Program-made: the position numbers and the translations under genes
The notes under the pieces: model-generated
Told to the model about the DNA's origin: nothing
The model's input: only the letters and a program-made list of their open reading frames with translations
Databases searched by the model: none
Source of the DNA: Sphingomonas sp. OK281
Lineage (GTDB): Bacteria; Pseudomonadota; Alphaproteobacteria; Sphingomonadales; Sphingomonadaceae
DNA: 64,000 bases
Assembly: GCF_900115295.1 (NCBI RefSeq)
Contig: NZ_FOVZ01000002.1
Span: 1,116,001-1,180,000 of the forward strand
Direction: 5' to 3'
Shown: piece after piece, positions 43,229-52,700 of the stretch
Position numbering within the stretch: position 1 is the stretch's first letter
Layout: each line of letters opens with the position of its first letter

Positions 43229-44353
43229 ATGCTTTTCAAACTCGCGCTTAACGGGCGTTTCCTGGGGCGCCCTGTCACCGGTGTCGAAAGACTGGCGATC
43301 GAACTCGCCGATGCCATCGATAACCGCGTGGTAGAGGTCGGTGGTGATACGCTGCCGTCTGGTAGCGCGTTCGAAATTCTCGCACCATCGCCAGACCTCG
43401 CGGCGATCACCGCTGCCGCCTCGATACGCTTTCCCCGAAACCCCGTGCAGGCGATTGGCCGGCTCAACGGACATGCTTGGGAGCAGCGCGAATTATCACA
43501 GGCGCGGCCGGATGCATGGTTGCTCAACCTGTGTAACACCGCGCCGATACTGCGGCGACGCCAAGCGGTTGTGATCTGCGACGCGCAGTTCATTCTCCAC
43601 CCGGAATCCTATTCGCGAGCATTCCGCTGGTGGTATCGTTTTGCGCTGTCGATTGCCAGTCGTCGTGCTGCAGCGTTATTCACCATTTCTGAGTTCTCCA
43701 AGGAGCAACTGGAGCAGTTCGGCGTATTTCCCAAGAACAAGGCGCAGGTGTTGCGCCTCGGAATCGATCACCTTGATAAAGTCGCGGCCGATGACGAAGT
43801 CGTCGTGAGGCATGGTCTCGTTCGGCCGTATGTTCTCGCGATCGGGTCCCTCGCGCGTCACAAGAACCTGCGGATGCTAGTCGACGCCTTCTGCGATGAG
43901 CGGCCTGACGGTATCGATTTGGTGATCGCCGGGGGTGGCAACGCGCGGGTGTTCGGTGACGCCGGTTTGCGCAAGGGTGAGAATATTCGGTATCTGGGTC
44001 GAGTTAACGACGGCGAGCTTAAGGCGCTGTACGCGCACGCTATGGCCTTTGCCTGCCCCTCTCTATCCGAAGGATTCGGGCTTACTCCCCTGGAAGCGAT
44101 GCGTCTGGGTTGCCCCGTCATTGCAACCACTGGTGGTGCCGTGCCGGAAATCTGTGGGGATGCGGTACTTTATGCAGACCCGGCTGATCAATCAGCATGG
44201 CGCGCCGCGTTGGCGAAGATCGTCAGCGATGCAGGTCTTCGCCAAAGTTTACGGGACCAGGGCCTTGAGCGAGCAGCCAGCTATACTTGGCGCGGGGCGG
44301 CCATCCAGATGCTTGAAGTCATCTCGGAACTCGACGCTGCGGGGCAGGGGTGA
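43229..44353 (+). CDS. Glycosyltransferase family 4
   Basis: A 374-residue GT-B transferase started at ATG 43229 after AAGGAG. FKLALNGRFLGRPVTGVERL begins the fold. LAIGSLARHKNLRMLVDAFC and the donor site PSLSEGFGLTPLEAMRLGCP with its two glutamates identify family 4. The N-terminal motif TGVERLAIEL and VVICDAQFILHPESYSR recur in the transferase at 59255 and in mannosyltransferase-like proteins. It is the last gene of the rightward export operon. Donor and linkage are unknown. Confidence 0.88.
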   Translation: MLFKLALNGRFLGRPVTGVERLAIELADAIDNRVVEVGGDTLPSGSAFEILAPSPDLAAITAAASIRFPRNPVQAIGRLNGHAWEQRELSQARPDAWLLNLCNTAPILRRRQAVVICDAQFILHPESYSRAFRWWYRFALSIASRRAAALFTISEFSKEQLEQFGVFPKNKAQVLRLGIDHLDKVAADDEVVVRHGLVRPYVLAIGSLARHKNLRMLVDAFCDERPDGIDLVIAGGGNARVFGDAGLRKGENIRYLGRVNDGELKALYAHAMAFACPSLSEGFGLTPLEAMRLGCPVIATTGGAVPEICGDAVLYADPADQSAWRAALAKIVSDAGLRQSLRDQGLERAASYTWRGAAIQMLEVISELDAAGQG

Positions 44354-44719
44354 TCGCGCGCACCTTGGTTGGCTCGATACCTTTATTGGGCCAACCAATG
44401 CTTCAAAGGTGACATGGTGCTTGATTCGCTATGCGCCATATTGCCGGTTCACATGGTCGCGGGCGAGAATAAAACCATCGGCCGCTTGAAGTGCATTACT
44501 TTACTGTAATGAATGATGCTGGTCCGTAGTGGCGCATTTGTGGCCCTTTGAACATATGTCATAGGCGATGTTGATTGGCATCGTCGCAACGAGAATGTTC
44601 GGACCTGCAGTCCAAGGTATACTATAATCTAGAAGGCCGCCCAACGTTAGTGCCGCGATGCTTGACTTCACGGTAGTAACGCACGTCTTCGGTCCTTGAT
44701 TGCGGCGAACGGACCTTCG
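44354..44719. other. Intergenic stretch between convergent operons
   Basis: About 365 bp with no convincing gene. TTGGTTGGC (44365-44373) pairs with GCCAACCAA (44390-44398) across a 16-base loop, just after the glycosyltransferase stop; a weak terminator is possible although no T-run follows. Confidence 0.4.
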
Positions 44720-46036
44720 CTATTCTCGGAACGCGTCCTCTTTGAGCCGGGTAAAGGGCGACAGAATGTAGGCCATCACCGACCTCTTGTCCCCGATCAG
44801 ATTGACGTCGGCAGTCATGCCGGGGCCAATCACAAGGTGCCGGCCGTCGGGGCCGCGGAAGTTCTGGGCGTCGGCGCGTACGCGCACCGTATAGTGACCC
44901 TCGCCAGTACGCTCGTCCATCGTGGCGTCAGGTGAGATCGTGACAACCCGCCCGGCCATTCCACCGTAGATACCTGATTCATACGCGGTGATATTGACCT
45001 TGGCGCGCTGGCCGAGCCGCACTGAGGCGATATCCTTCGGGCTGACCATCGCCTCGACAGTAAGCGCATCAGCGGACGGGACCACTTCGGCGATCGGTTG
45101 TCCCGCGGCGATACTGGCGCCAACGGTTGACACCAACACCCGGTTCACGCGGCCATTGACCGGCGCCGATACGGTCGCGCGGCCAAGCCGGGCGGCAAGC
45201 GCGGGCACCGTCTGGCGCCGCGCCGCTAGCTCTGCCTGTGCTGTCGCGAGCTCAGTACCCGCCTGCGCGCGCCAAGCGCCGCGGACTTGTGCCAGCGAGG
45301 CGCGGGCTTCTGCTACCGCCGATTGTGCGCGCGCGATGCCGGCCGCAGCCTGCGCCGCATCGGTCGTGGCGACCGCGGCGGTGTTTTCCAACTGGATCAG
45401 CGTAAGTTGCGGTTCGATCCCACGATTCACCAAAGGGCGCATCATATCTAGCTGGCGCCGCGCCGAATCGCGCGCTGAGACGCGCGACTGGTAGGCTGCG
45501 CTCGCTTCCGCGACGGCACGCCCGGACTGCGCCTCCCGCGCGGCCGCAGCCAAACTGAGGCTGGCGAGATCGCTCATCCGCGCGGTGTGCAGCGACCGCT
45601 CGATCGCGATCTGCTCGGCGATTTCAGGCGACGGCGCGGTAGGATACACCGGCTCGCGGCCTGCGATCTCAGCGCTCAGCCGTGCAATCTTGGCCGTAAG
45701 CGCGCCAACCGTAGCCTCCGAACTGCCGAGCTCCGCCCCAGCCTGGGTGCGATCAAGACGAACCAGAGGTTGGCCGCGGCTGACAACGTCGCCAGCACGC
45801 ACCAGGATCTCAGACACGATGCCGCCCTCCAGATTGCTGAGCACCTGGAGCCGGCTCGATGGCACCACTCGTCCAGACGCATGTACGGTTCGGTCGAGCT
45901 CCACCACGCTCGCCCAGACGACGAAGATGACGATAAAGCCAAGGATCAGCCACAGCAGGAGGTCGGAGACCGCCTTGGGCTTGATCCTGTCGGCCAGATC
46001 TTCGAAATGGCTATACGCGGAAGAGGGTTCGGTCAT
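44720..46036 (-). CDS. Type I secretion membrane fusion protein (HlyD family)
   Basis: A 438-residue protein started at ATG 46036, eleven bases after the ABC gene. One membrane helix (LLLWLILGFIVIFVVWASVV) follows a short cytoplasmic start. The lipoyl-like half-motif ASGRVVPSSRLQVLSNLEGG and VRAGDVVSRGQPLVRLD come next, then a long alanine-rich coiled coil. The beta-barrel domain has VNRVLVSTVGASIAAGQPIA and KDIASVRLGQRAKVNITAYE. It links the inner-membrane ABC transporter to the outer-membrane channel. Third gene of the secretion operon. Confidence 0.92.
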   Translation of the reverse strand: MTEPSSAYSHFEDLADRIKPKAVSDLLLWLILGFIVIFVVWASVVELDRTVHASGRVVPSSRLQVLSNLEGGIVSEILVRAGDVVSRGQPLVRLDRTQAGAELGSSEATVGALTAKIARLSAEIAGREPVYPTAPSPEIAEQIAIERSLHTARMSDLASLSLAAAAREAQSGRAVAEASAAYQSRVSARDSARRQLDMMRPLVNRGIEPQLTLIQLENTAAVATTDAAQAAAGIARAQSAVAEARASLAQVRGAWRAQAGTELATAQAELAARRQTVPALAARLGRATVSAPVNGRVNRVLVSTVGASIAAGQPIAEVVPSADALTVEAMVSPKDIASVRLGQRAKVNITAYESGIYGGMAGRVVTISPDATMDERTGEGHYTVRVRADAQNFRGPDGRHLVIGPGMTADVNLIGDKRSVMAYILSPFTRLKEDAFRE

Positions 46037-46046
46037 GGATCGGGTC

Positions 46047-47780
46047 TCAGGCTGCGACGCGGGGGCGCTGGAGGTCCTTGAGGATCGCGTCGCGCGGGCC
46101 GTCCTGCACCACCCGGCCATTCTCTACCATCACGATCCGATCGACGAGGTGCAGTAGTGCTGGGCGATGGGTGATGAGCACGAAGGTACGGCCCTGAAGC
46201 TCGCCCACCAACCGCGCAATCAATTGCGCTTCGCTGGCTTGGTCCATCGCACTCGTGGGCTCGTCGAACACGACGATCTGCGGCCTGCCCGCCAGCGCCC
46301 GGGCGAGAGAGATCGCCTGGCGCTGCCCGCCCGACAGACCTTCTCCACGATCCGCGAGCTGGAGGTCGTAGCCGTTGGCGATCTGCCCCATGAAGCTATG
46401 CGCGCCCGACAGTTCGGCGACGCGAAGCATTTCGGTATCATCGATACCGTCTCGCGCGAGCACGATATTCTCGCGGACGCTTCCCGACAGCAGCACCGGC
46501 TCCTGCAGCGCGGTTCCGATCAGTCCTCGCATCGCCCAAGGGTCGTATTGGCGGATGTCGGTGCCGTCGATCATCACCAAGCCTTCCTGGGGCGGGTACA
46601 AACCGAGAATGAGGCGCGCGATGGTCGACTTGCCCGATCCGATCCTACCGAGCAGCGCTACACGCTGACCAGCTGGAATGAGCAGGTTGAGACCGTCAAG
46701 CGTCTTCTCAGCCGCACCGGGATAGCGGAACTCGACGCCGCGCAGTTCGATGCGGCCGTCGAACCGGACCGGGCGGAGGGCGCCAGCGCCCGGCTCCTCC
46801 GACCCGGTCTCCATCATTCCGTTGATCTGCTTGTAGGAGGCGCGTGTTGCCGATAGTCGCGAGAGGAGCGAAGCGATGGTCGCAAGCGGCTGAACGGCGC
46901 GGCCCGACAGGATCGAGCAGGCTACCAGTCCGCCGGTGGTCAGCCGGTGGTCAGCGATCAGGAATACGCCAGCGACAACCGTGCCTGCATAGGACAGGGT
47001 GTTCGCCGAGGCTGCCACCGTGACCGCGATCGTGGAGACCAGACGTTGGCGTGTCGAGCTGTCGCCGTGCGCCATATTAGCCTTGCTCCAGCGACGCCCA
47101 AGCAAACGTCCTGCACCCGACGTCTTTACCATCTCCAGCGCACCGACCGTCTCGACCAGTACGCTTTGCTTCGACAGGCCTTCGCTCATCGACTTAGCCG
47201 ATAGGCGATCGAGCGCGGGGCGGGTCAGCCACCCGGCGCCCACCACGATCGGGATGGCGGCGAGCGGCACCCATACCAGCGGTCCGCCGAGGATCGCGAT
47301 GAACACCAAAGTCACGACGATGAACGGCACGTCGACCAGTGCGGTCATAGTGGCGGACGCGAAGAAGTCGCGTAGCGTCTCGAGTTCGCGCATCATGCCT
47401 GTCAGTGCGCCGGTCGATCCCTTCTTCTGGTCGAGCCGGATCGCGACCAACCGCCGAAATACGCGACCGCCGACATCGTGATCGATATCGGCGCCCGCGA
47501 GATCGGTGAAATAGGCGCGCAGGATGCGTAGCAGGAAGTCGAAGATCACCACTACCAGCAGCCCAATCGACAGCGCGACCAGCGAGGTGACGGCGTTGTT
47601 GGGCACCACGCGGTCGTACACCGTCATGGTGAAGAGCGAAGTGATGAGGCCGAAAATGTTCACCATCGCAGCAGCCAGGGCGACCTTCATGTACGTCCCC
47701 TTGTTACGGAGCATCGGCTCCGTCAGCCACAGTGCAAAGCGCGGGCTTGGATGCTCTACCAGGTCGGGGGAATTGCTCAT
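46047..47780 (-). CDS. Type I secretion ABC transporter (LapB/PrtD-like)
   Basis: A 577-residue half-transporter. Six membrane helices (residues about 20-300) precede an ATPase with Walker A LLGRIGSGKSTIARLIL, signature LSGGQRQAISLARAL and Walker B IVVFDEPTSAMD, followed by the H-loop VLITHRPALLHL. The N terminus lacks a C39 peptidase and has no room for a full C39-like domain, so it belongs with RTX exporters that do not cleave. Its ATG overlaps the tolC stop (ATGA). Substrates are very likely the M10 protease encoded just upstream and the RTX protein at 9.3 kb. Confidence 0.92.
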   Translation of the reverse strand: MSNSPDLVEHPSPRFALWLTEPMLRNKGTYMKVALAAAMVNIFGLITSLFTMTVYDRVVPNNAVTSLVALSIGLLVVVIFDFLLRILRAYFTDLAGADIDHDVGGRVFRRLVAIRLDQKKGSTGALTGMMRELETLRDFFASATMTALVDVPFIVVTLVFIAILGGPLVWVPLAAIPIVVGAGWLTRPALDRLSAKSMSEGLSKQSVLVETVGALEMVKTSGAGRLLGRRWSKANMAHGDSSTRQRLVSTIAVTVAASANTLSYAGTVVAGVFLIADHRLTTGGLVACSILSGRAVQPLATIASLLSRLSATRASYKQINGMMETGSEEPGAGALRPVRFDGRIELRGVEFRYPGAAEKTLDGLNLLIPAGQRVALLGRIGSGKSTIARLILGLYPPQEGLVMIDGTDIRQYDPWAMRGLIGTALQEPVLLSGSVRENIVLARDGIDDTEMLRVAELSGAHSFMGQIANGYDLQLADRGEGLSGGQRQAISLARALAGRPQIVVFDEPTSAMDQASEAQLIARLVGELQGRTFVLITHRPALLHLVDRIVMVENGRVVQDGPRDAILKDLQRPRVAA

Positions 47781-49471
47781 TGAGGGTCCAGCAATACGTC
47801 TAGCGTTACAGGATCAATACCGAGTTCCGGCAGCAGGCGGCCGGTACGGGCGAGAAGGGCATAGCGTGCGCTATCGAGTTCGATCACCGTCTGGATATAG
47901 CGTGCAGCGACGCCGAAGTAATTGCTCTCAGCCCCAAGCAGATCGAACAGCGTGCCGCGCGACACGCGGAACCGTTCGGCTAAGACGTCGCGTGACTGCC
48001 GACTGGCAATATAGTTACTTTCAATCGCTTTCCGGGTCGCTTCTAGCGCTTCAACGTCGGACAACGCGATCTCGGCATCGCGCTGAGCGTCTATCCGCGT
48101 GCGCCGCAGTCGCGCGTCGGCGCCGTTGGCGCGCGCCGCCGCCTGACGGCCCCGCTCTGCCGCCCCCCCCCCAAGCCGCATCGACAAGGTGACGCTGCCG
48201 CGGATGTCATAGTCGCGCGCAGTCTCGACGATGCCGTACCGGCCAGCGTCGAGCCCCGCCGCTAATTGCGGAAGCTGATCGGACCTGAGCGCGCGCGCAT
48301 CGAGCCGCGCCGCGTCCGCCCCTAGCCGTGCGGCGCGTACCGTTGGTAGGCGATCGACCGCATCGGGAAGGGCCGCCTTGGCAATTCCGTCTAGCGCCGG
48401 CACCGGTGCGCGACCGAGATCGCCGAGTGCGGGAGACCCGATCACCGCGGCATACTGCGCTTCGGCGCTTTTCAGCTGGCGGTGAAAATCGGCGGCCTGC
48501 GCATCGGCCGACGCAATATAGCTGTCGACCTGGGCGATATCGGCGGGTGCCGCCGCGCCTTGCATGACACGATCTTCTAGGGCCGAGCGCAGGTCGGTCT
48601 GATTGGCGGTGAACGCATCGGCAAGCCGCACCAGCACGCGATACCCATAGACCTGATACCAGGCTGATATCGCGCGTAAGGCGACCTGCGTGCCGGTGTC
48701 CTCGACGCCTGCGCGCGCAGCCTCCAGCCGGGCCTCGCCGGCGTGCACGCGGCTAAGGCTCGAGCCCCAGTCCAGCACTGGCTGCTGGAGCCGAAGGAGC
48801 CCATCGGTTCGGCTACGCGGGCGGGAGCGCTCCAGCACGTTGCCGGGATCATTCGAGAAGGCGCGGCTCAGTATCTTGAAGCTCGAGAGCGACAGGTCGA
48901 CGGTCGGCAGCCTGCGAGCGCCCGCCTCGGCGCGAGCAGCGTCGGCCTCCTCGACCTGCGCCGTCGCCTCATCCAATGCGGGATTGTGACGCACGGCGTC
49001 GGCGATCGCACGGTGGAACACTGCAGGGTCAGTGGCGCTGCGTGCCAAGCGCAATACGGGGTCTGCTGCCGGGTCGATGTGGAGTGGATCACCGCCAGGC
49101 GCTGGCAGTCCGCCCGCGATTGTGCGGCGAGGCAGTGACCGTGGCGCGATTGGCGCGGACGCTATTCCGGTCGGGCGAACGGGACCACTCGTCGCCGGGA
49201 TCGGCAGCAATGGACCTTGCTGCGGAGGCGATGACGGCGCCGCTACGGGGCGTGCCGACGAAGATTGGGCCGGCAATATCGGAGAAGCGGGAAGCGGGCG
49301 CGGCGTTGCGCCTTGCTGCGGATCGACTACCAACGAGCCAGGCGGCGCAGCAATTACCTGCGCATGCAGCGCAGGCGTTGCGGTCATTGCCAACCCGCCG
49401 ATGACCCCATTTGCGAAAGCGATGCGACCGATACGGCCGATGCGGCGCCTGGGCGCAGCTGATAAAGTCAT
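47777..49471 (-). CDS. TolC-family outer-membrane channel
   Basis: A 564-residue protein from ATG 49471, chosen because a signal peptide follows (FANGVIGGLAMTATPALHA). A proline-rich linker of about 110 residues, longer than usual, precedes the channel domain. That domain has the two repeated helical hairpins of the family: AIADAVRHNPALDEATAQVE with LLRLQQPVLDWGSSLSRVHA, and TRKAIESNYIASRQSRDVLA with LFDLLGAESNYFGVAARYIQ. It provides the outer-membrane exit for the type I system. A longer start up to 49705 is open but would overlap the terminator hairpin. Confidence 0.9.
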   Translation of the reverse strand: MTLSAAPRRRIGRIGRIAFANGVIGGLAMTATPALHAQVIAAPPGSLVVDPQQGATPRPLPASPILPAQSSSARPVAAPSSPPQQGPLLPIPATSGPVRPTGIASAPIAPRSLPRRTIAGGLPAPGGDPLHIDPAADPVLRLARSATDPAVFHRAIADAVRHNPALDEATAQVEEADAARAEAGARRLPTVDLSLSSFKILSRAFSNDPGNVLERSRPRSRTDGLLRLQQPVLDWGSSLSRVHAGEARLEAARAGVEDTGTQVALRAISAWYQVYGYRVLVRLADAFTANQTDLRSALEDRVMQGAAAPADIAQVDSYIASADAQAADFHRQLKSAEAQYAAVIGSPALGDLGRAPVPALDGIAKAALPDAVDRLPTVRAARLGADAARLDARALRSDQLPQLAAGLDAGRYGIVETARDYDIRGSVTLSMRLGGGAAERGRQAAARANGADARLRRTRIDAQRDAEIALSDVEALEATRKAIESNYIASRQSRDVLAERFRVSRGTLFDLLGAESNYFGVAARYIQTVIELDSARYALLARTGRLLPELGIDPVTLDVLLDPQ

Positions 49472-49651
49472 ACCGTGTTTGCCTTGGGGCATCGCACAAG
49501 AAGCCGCTGCTCGTTTCGTTGCGCAGGATAGCGACATGAGCGTTGAACCGGACCCAGCGCGAAGATTTTGATGCCTGATGTTTGACCCAATTCGAGGATC
49601 AATACCAGCGGTTAACAAACGCCAGCCGATCAGCGTGGGACTAGAGGTGGA

Positions 49652-49702
49652 AAAGCGCACGGGGGTAGTACGGACGCCGTCCATACTACCCCCGTGCGCT
49701 TT
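49652..49702 (-). terminator. Strong hairpin terminator after the protease gene
   Basis: AAAGCGCACGGGGGTAGTA at 49652-49670 is perfectly complementary to 49684-49702, and GGAC/GTCC pairs further inside. On the minus strand the stem is followed by TTTT. It lies 16 bases after the protease stop and before the secretion genes, a place where a partial terminator would give much substrate and little transporter. Confidence 0.8.
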
Positions 49703-49718
49703 CAATGGCGGATATCAG

Positions 49719-52700
49719 TTATACTGCGATGCCGCCGACAATGTTTGCGGCGAGCAGAGCGGCGTGCTCGGCCGATGCCGAAAACTCGTACAATAGCGCA
49801 CCCTTGGAGAGTCCATGATCGAGTTGATCGGTCCAGAAGGCGCGCCCGCCGGCGTCAGGCGCGCGGTCCAGAGAGTTCTGGTACATCAAATCTACCAGTT
49901 GACCGTTGCTCAGCCCTTGCGTGCTACTGCTGAATTCCGCCGAAGATACAAAGTTATCGGCAACCTGGTTCAACGTCAGGGTGCCGGCTTTCACCTGCTC
50001 AGCCCAGAACGTCAGACCCGAGACGTCCGGCATCCGGTTGCTGGCGCTATCGTACAGCAACGCAATTGACTGATAGGTGTCGTCGGTCTGGAAGTACCCT
50101 TGTCCAATGATCTCCGCCGTCAGCCCACGATGCTCGGTGCCTTCCGAAAGGCCGAGCATGAACTCGCCACGAGAGAGGCCACTATCCAGCTGCGCCGTCC
50201 AGTACGTCCGGCCTCCGCCATCGGCTGCACGACCCAGCGCCTGCTGATAGATGTAATCGACAAACGCTTCGTTCGACAAGCTACCGGTGGCAGACTGGAA
50301 GGCGGCATTGGACGCGAACGCGTTGGCTACCGCAGTAACTGTCAGGCCGCGATCCTCGACCTGATCGACCCAAAAATCGAGACCGCCCGCGTCGGGGCCA
50401 CGATCCAAAACCGTATCGTACAGGCGAATGATCTGGGCACCCACGCTGTCGGGATCGGTACTGAACTCGCCGTCCCTGAACGTAATGTGCTCAATGCTCG
50501 TCAGCGTATCAGTACCTAGAGCGGCGTCGCCGTTCAGGGTGGTCACGCCGGCTACCGTTGACATCCCGGACGTCCTGAACAGGCTGTCATAGCCCGACCG
50601 ATCGATACCCGCGCCGCCATCAAGCGTGTCGTTGCCGATGCCGCCCAGCAGAATATCATTCCCGGTGCCGCCGAACAGCGTGTCGTTACCGGCACCACCG
50701 TCGAGCGTGTCGTTACCATTCCCGCCGTCCAGCGTGTCGTTACCTGCTAGGCCGGACAGGACGTCGTTTCCATCCATCCCGCTAAGGACATCATTGCCCG
50801 TCGCGCCGGTGATAGTCTCATCGATCGCGAACCCCGTCAGGGTGAGATTGCCAATCGCGCCGTCGAAGTTAAACGCGGTGAACCCGCCCGTATAGCCGTT
50901 GCTAATCGTGAAGATGGTCACGAAGCTGTTGACCGTACCCGCACCGTCGCGATCGCTCTGCAGCACCAGGTCGGTCCCCGACTGAACCAGACGCAGGTGA
51001 CCGCTGGCGAAGGCGTTGCTGTTCGCGGTGTAACCGGTCAGCCCGCGATTGAGGAAATCCGTCAACTCGAACTTGTCGCCCGCATTGCCGGCTTGGAAGT
51101 CGGTCACGCGGTTGGTTCGGACGGTCGTTGCTACCTCAGCCGAATTTGCAACCGAGGTGCCGACGCCCAGCTGAACGATGTCAGCCCCGGATCCCAGCGT
51201 AAGCTGGTAGTTGTTTACGCTCGAAGCACCGCGCATGCTGATGCTGACGATATCGGCACCTGACCCGGCATTGACGGTAGCGCTGGCAACCCCTGTCAGG
51301 ACGATCCGGTCATCGCCAGCTCCGGCATCGACGGTCACGACGTCGCTGTTCCTGTCGTTGGAAGTCGCGCCCAATGCCAGGTACGTGGTGCCGGATAGTC
51401 CTGCGGCGTTGGCGGCCAGCGCCGTCGACGACGTACCGCTACGCAGTTCAATGAAGTCGCTGCCGTCGCCACCGTCCAGATTAAGATTGGTGGCTACAGT
51501 CGCGGCACTACGCGTTGCCAGGATGCTGTCGTTGCCGCCGTAACCGAACAGGGAGTCCGTTTGGCTGAGGGCGGTCGCGGAGGCATCGACCGCGTTGTCG
51601 ATGATCAGGTTGAAGTCGTCATTGCCCCGCAGATTGTCGCCGAAGCTGGATCCGGTCAGGTATTCGATGTCGATGAGCGTATCGATACCCTCGCCAACCG
51701 TAAACTGAGCGCCTTGAATTCGCAGATCGACGTTCACGCCAGTTGTAGAGTTTACATAGGTAGCAGTATCCAGTCCCTCGCCGCCGATCAGCGTATCGTT
51801 GCCCAGTCCACCGGAGAGGGTGTCGTTCCCGTACCAGCCATCGAGCACGTCGTCACCGGCGTTGCCGACCAGCGTATCGAGCGTGCCGCCCCCCCGGACG
51901 ACGTCGTTGCCGAGGCCGCCGCGGAAGATCACGCGCTCGACGCTGATGAACTCGCCGCGCTGGACGCCGTCGACGGTGATCGCGCTGTTGCCTGCCAGAT
52001 TGCCAAGATCGAAACGGATCCCGGCGGTGTGGTCGGTATAATAGGCATAGGCGGTATCGGTGCCGTCGCCGCCGTCGAACGTGTCGTCGCCGCCGTCGTT
52101 CGTGAAGACGGTGCTGAGCCCCGCTGCCGAACCGTTGGCGATGCCGCCGACCAGGACGTCGTCGCCATCGCCGCCGCGCAGGATATCGTTGCCCATGCCG
52201 CCGACGAGGGTGTCGTTGCCGGAACCGCCCTCGAGCACGTCACTACCGTCAGCAGCAGTCGCCCCGGTATTAAAATTGCCCACATAGTCACCGAACATTA
52301 CGTCATTGCCGGTGCCGCCGATCAGCGTGTCGCCGAGACCGCCACCGACCAGGAAGTCTGCGACCGTGCCACCGACCAGCCGGTTGGCCGTCGTGTTCCC
52401 GCCTGTGAGGCTGTTGGCGAATGCCACCGCACCCGTCAAATTCTCGATCTCGCGGATCGTGTCACTGCCACCGAAAATTCCGGTATTCTGCGCCGTAAGC
52501 GTGTTGAGATTAACCGTTACCGTTGAGGTGGCGATGGAATAATCGATCGTGTCGCTACCGGTACCGCCAGCATAGGTGTCCGCGCCGCCGCCATCGAAGA
52601 AGATGTTGTCGTTCGTGTCGCCGGTGACCGTGTCGGCACCTGCGCCGGTGCGAACGTTCTCAAAGCCGGTGATCGTATCGTTGCCGACGCCGGTGTTCTG

